DNA of 64,000 nucleotides from CAVYWD01 sp963772225. Its GTDB lineage: Bacteria; Myxococcota; Myxococcia; Myxococcales; UBA5297. Below the pieces are notes generated by a model. It did not search any database. It saw nothing but the letters and a program-made list of their open reading frames with translations, and was not told the DNA's origin. The stretch is from positions 2,232,001-2,296,000 of the forward strand of contig CAVYWD010000002.1 in the NCBI GenBank assembly GCA_963772225.1. Reading direction: 5' to 3'. Of the stretch, positions 61,842 to 64,000 are shown piece after piece (within the stretch, counting starts at the first letter, position 1; the number at the start of each line of letters is the position of its first letter). A program made the position numbers and the translations under genes.

Positions 61842-62240
61842 ATGAATATGGGAGCTTGGGGTACAGGAAATTTTGAGAATGATGCTGTTTCCGATTGGCT
61901 TTCCGAGCTTGTTGACTGGTCCCCGGTCCAAAGAGCGCTGGACAAGGTGCTTCTTGCTGATGCGAATGCCTATGTCGGTGCAGACGCTTGCTGCATTGCG
62001 CTCGGTGCGGCCGAGGCCATCGCTGCCTGCCTAGGGAGGCCCGGCGAGGCACCAGGAAGGCTGGTTCAATGGGCAGGCGCCAACCGGAGCCGATGCGATG
62101 AGCGGATGAGGGTGCTGGCCGAGACCTGTGTTCGCAAAATCGACAAGAAATCTGAATTACAGGAACTCTTTGACGAAAGAGGCCAGAACGAGGAGTGGCA
62201 TGGCCACTTGCAGGACCTTCTTCGGCGCCTTTCCCGTTGA
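61842..62240 (+). CDS. DUF4259-type protein, candidate immunity to the GIY-YIG toxin
   Basis: A 132-residue acidic protein with the DUF4259 start MGAWGTGNFENDAVSDWLSE (from the second methionine) and a helical remainder (LDKVLLADANAYVGADACCI, ERMRVLAETCVRKIDKKSEL). It begins six bases after the toxin stop and has AGGAG in front. Position directly behind a polymorphic toxin is where the immunity gene is expected. Its composition is less GC-rich than the chromosome, as is common for such cassettes. The immunity role is inferred from position only. Confidence 0.7.
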   Translation: MNMGAWGTGNFENDAVSDWLSELVDWSPVQRALDKVLLADANAYVGADACCIALGAAEAIAACLGRPGEAPGRLVQWAGANRSRCDERMRVLAETCVRKIDKKSELQELFDERGQNEEWHGHLQDLLRRLSR

Positions 62241-62523
62241 AACGCTACGCACCTTCTCTCGGAGCCACGGAAGAGCGAAGATTCGCGAAGTAGCTTCCAA
62301 GGCAAAGGATGGCGAAGTGATAGCTGGAGGAGGCGCAAAGCCAGAGCGCCTCAAGTCTGGATGGAGGCCTGATCTTCTTTTGGAGAAGCCTGACGGATCC
62401 CAATACGGGATCAACGTGGGACGCGAAGCTGCGTCAGCCGCTCCCGCGCGGCGCGAAGCGGAAGCCATCAACGACCTGGAAGGCGCGGGCCTTCCCATGC
62501 GCTTTGTGCCCTACAAACCATGA
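62200..62523 (+). pseudogene. Orphan toxin C-terminal cassette
   Basis: A frame ending at 62523 reads SRSHGRAKIREVASKAKDGE, LKSGWRPDLLLEKPDGSQYG and INVGREAASAAPARREAEAI, then NDLEGAGLPMRFVPYKP. This pattern (RPD.....G...GINVG......KRE..A..DL...G.P..FVPY) is one I associate with toxin tips at the end of RHS proteins. Here it has no RHS body, no secretion signal and no sound ribosome site; ATG at 62200 lies inside the DUF4259 gene. It is best read as a displaced, silent tip. The next 110 bases encode a further unrecognised scrap (DPENADIELAMRVLREVVGI) without a start. Confidence 0.6.
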
Positions 62524-62639
62524 AGACATCTTAATAGTCGCGCGAGGATCCAGAGAACGCCGACATTGAGCTGGCGATGCGCGTGCTCCGCGAGGTCGTG
62601 GGGATTCCCCGCGACCTGTTTGGAGCCCACAACGAGCTT

Positions 62640-63111
62640 GCGAGCGCCTCTCGGCGCTCAGCGCCACTGGGCCGAAGGGAAAGGGCCTCCAAGACGCCTC
62701 CAAGACCTGGGCTTCGGCTACGACCTCGCCGGAACGCTTCTGAGCATCGACGACCGGTTTCGCTCGAGCGGCAAGCTCTCCAGGAGCCGCAGCTACGTTT
62801 ACGACGACCTGTACCGGATGACCTCGGCGACGAGCCCCTTGGGGCCGTCGAGCTTTGTCTACGACGTCGTCGGGAATCTGCAGTCGAAGAGCGACGTCGG
62901 CGCGTACGTCTATGGCGGCGCGCAGCCGAACGCGGCGCAGTCCATCGCAGGACAAGCGCTGAGCTACGACGCGAACGGCGCGGTGACCTCCTCCGCGGGC
63001 AAGAGCCTCGAGTACAACGCGCTCGGCCAGCTCCGGCGCGTGACGAGCGCTGACGGAGCCACCGAGTACGCCTACGATTACAGCGGGCGGCGGATTCTCA
63101 AGACCGAGACC
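62640..63111 (+). repeat. 461-bp RHS-core direct repeat, second copy (truncated RHS fragment)
   Basis: Nearly identical to 59578-60038, with an extra GCCTCCAAGAC and two or more base changes at the left end. It encodes LGFGYDLAGTLLSIDDRFRS, through to SGRRILKTET, then leaves RHS sequence abruptly at 63112. The 11-base insertion breaks the frame relative to the left end. It has no start or RHS body and is a pseudogene fragment. Confidence 0.9.
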
Positions 63112-64000
63112 CAGCCCTTTAAAGGTCGTAAGTAGTTGGTGTTGCTGCGGGATTTCGACTCTATTGTGCGGGTCCTGAGAATCTGCCATGGATCTGGCCT
63201 CTCCTGGGCGCGTCCAAACCGGGGCGCCCGTCGAAAGGCCAACGCATGATTCTTGGCAAGGTGTTCGCTCCGTTCATTGAACAGAGCCCGATTAGCGTGA
63301 TGGCGCGTGGGACACTCGAGCATGCGCTGCGCTCCGAAGATGTTGATGCCGTGTTTGGCGCGAGCGCTGAAACGCAATACACGCGGACGCTGCTGTTCTC
63401 CACAGTCGTCGACTTGATGAGCCTCGTGGTTCACCGCATCCGGCCGTCGCTTCACGCCGCCTATCAAGCCAATCGGCGCCGAATTGAGGTCTCGGTACAG
63501 TCGCTGTACAACAAGGTCGACGGAATCGAGCCGGGGGTCGGTGCGGCATTGGTCAAGCACGTCGCCGGTCGCACTGTTCCGTTGATCGAAAGCATGAAGG
63601 CATCGCTTCCGGAACTCCTTCCAGGGTATCGAGCTCGGATCCTCGACGGGAATCACCTGGCGGCCACGGAGCATCGGATTTCCGAGCTGCGCAAGACCGC
63701 AGCGGGCCCGCTGCCAGGGTTTGCATTGGTCGTGCTGGATCCGCGCCTCCTGCAAGTAACCGATGTGATCCCTTGCGAGGATGGCCACGCCCAGGAGCGC
63801 TCGCTCACTGAAGCGGTGTTGGCGAAGGTCGCGCCGAGGGACGTGTGGATCGCTGACCGCAACTTCTGCACCTGCGCCCTGCTCTTCGGCATCGCCCGTC
63901 GAGAGGGGCTCTTCATCGTCAGGCACCACCGCATCAATGTGCCGTGGAAACCGATCGGCCGTCTTCGTCGCTGCGGCACCATCGACGGCGCCGAGGTTTG
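63112..64000 (+). mobile_element. IS4-type insertion sequence, left part (runs off right edge)
   Basis: Sequence departs from the RHS repeat at 63112, and a transposase frame begins at 63246. CAGCCCTTTAAAGGTCGTAA near 63111-63130 may be the left terminal inverted repeat, but the right end lies outside the window, so neither the repeat nor a target duplication can be checked. Confidence 0.6.
63246..64000 (+). CDS. IS4-family (DDE) transposase, N-terminal part
   Basis: At least 251 codons, open to the end of the window. The DDE catalytic pattern is partly visible: first aspartate in ARILDGNHLAATEHR (about residue 133) and second in VWIADRNFCTCALL (about residue 204). The glutamate would be further on. 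An N-terminal helical region with LEHALRSEDVDAVF is typical of IS4-type enzymes. Start ATG at 63246. It moves the element that interrupts the second RHS fragment. Confidence 0.75.
   Translation, partial: MILGKVFAPFIEQSPISVMARGTLEHALRSEDVDAVFGASAETQYTRTLLFSTVVDLMSLVVHRIRPSLHAAYQANRRRIEVSVQSLYNKVDGIEPGVGAALVKHVAGRTVPLIESMKASLPELLPGYRARILDGNHLAATEHRISELRKTAAGPLPGFALVVLDPRLLQVTDVIPCEDGHAQERSLTEAVLAKVAPRDVWIADRNFCTCALLFGIARREGLFIVRHHRINVPWKPIGRLRRCGTIDGAEV

Overview
The window is GC-rich chromosomal DNA that reads like a myxobacterium or a close relative (Myxococcota, former Deltaproteobacteria). The signs are many lipobox signal peptides, secreted proteins with repeated NCGGCG-type cysteine motifs, a small SWIB-domain protein, two ECF sigma/anti-sigma operons, roadblock/LC7 proteins, a caspase-fold protein and a SpvB/RHS toxin. 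This assignment is an inference from gene content.

Layout. 1-2.1 kb: start of a lytic transglycosylase-like gene, SWIB protein, phosphatidylserine synthase. 2.3-6.2 kb: operon of ECF sigma factor, zinc-type anti-sigma factor, caspase/EF-hand/beta-barrel lipoprotein and Cys-rich lipoprotein. 6.2-12.8 kb: two HD phosphohydrolases, a lipoprotein, a Tat-signal precursor-like protein overlapping a B12-type radical SAM enzyme, a NUDIX hydrolase and an alpha/beta hydrolase. 13-15.6 kb: PAS sensor kinase and FixJ-type regulator. 16.1-20.3 kb: a conflict-type locus of one TIR-CHAT-NTPase-TPR protein and a small partner. 20.6-29.5 kb: aminotransferase, M2 peptidase, Ala/Pro/Gly-rich protein, a second ECF sigma operon ending in a TPR/beta-barrel protein, and a Cys-rich lipoprotein. 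29.6-31.6 kb: a decayed TetR gene, NUDIX-like protein, tRNA-Glu, tRNA-Lys and a Big2-like lipoprotein. 31.8-41.3 kb: housekeeping genes (metF, queuosine precursor transporter, plsY, DinG-type helicase, chemoreceptor, thiL). 41.7-44.3 kb: operon of roadblock, di-iron metallo-hydrolase, ParA ATPase and roadblock-like protein. 44.3-49.9 kb: hybrid kinase with an altered receiver, an Ig-repeat lipoprotein and an sbcD pseudogene. 50-64 kb: an export and toxin island with a Cys-rich lipoprotein, a large lipoprotein whose C-terminus resembles the TcB-binding end of TcA, a 2122-residue SpvB/VCBS/RHS protein ending in HINT plus a GIY-YIG-like toxin, a DUF4259 protein, an orphan toxin tip, a duplicated RHS core fragment and an IS4-type transposase running off the edge.

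How they work together. Three parts look like self-contained systems: the TIR-CHAT-NTPase-TPR pair (sensor plus two candidate effector domains), the Tc-like/RHS toxin island with spare tip and recombination repeat, and the leader-Tat precursor with its radical SAM enzyme. The two ECF operons both couple envelope sensing to a beta-barrel protein.

Caution. At least six otherwise intact genes carry single-base indels: the Tat precursor, radical SAM, sensor kinase, TIR-CHAT, M2 peptidase and the Cys-rich lipoprotein at 28.5 kb. Most are one-base insertions. Sequencing or assembly error is the likeliest cause, so these are described as repaired genes. The TetR and sbcD remnants are more heavily damaged and look like true pseudogenes.
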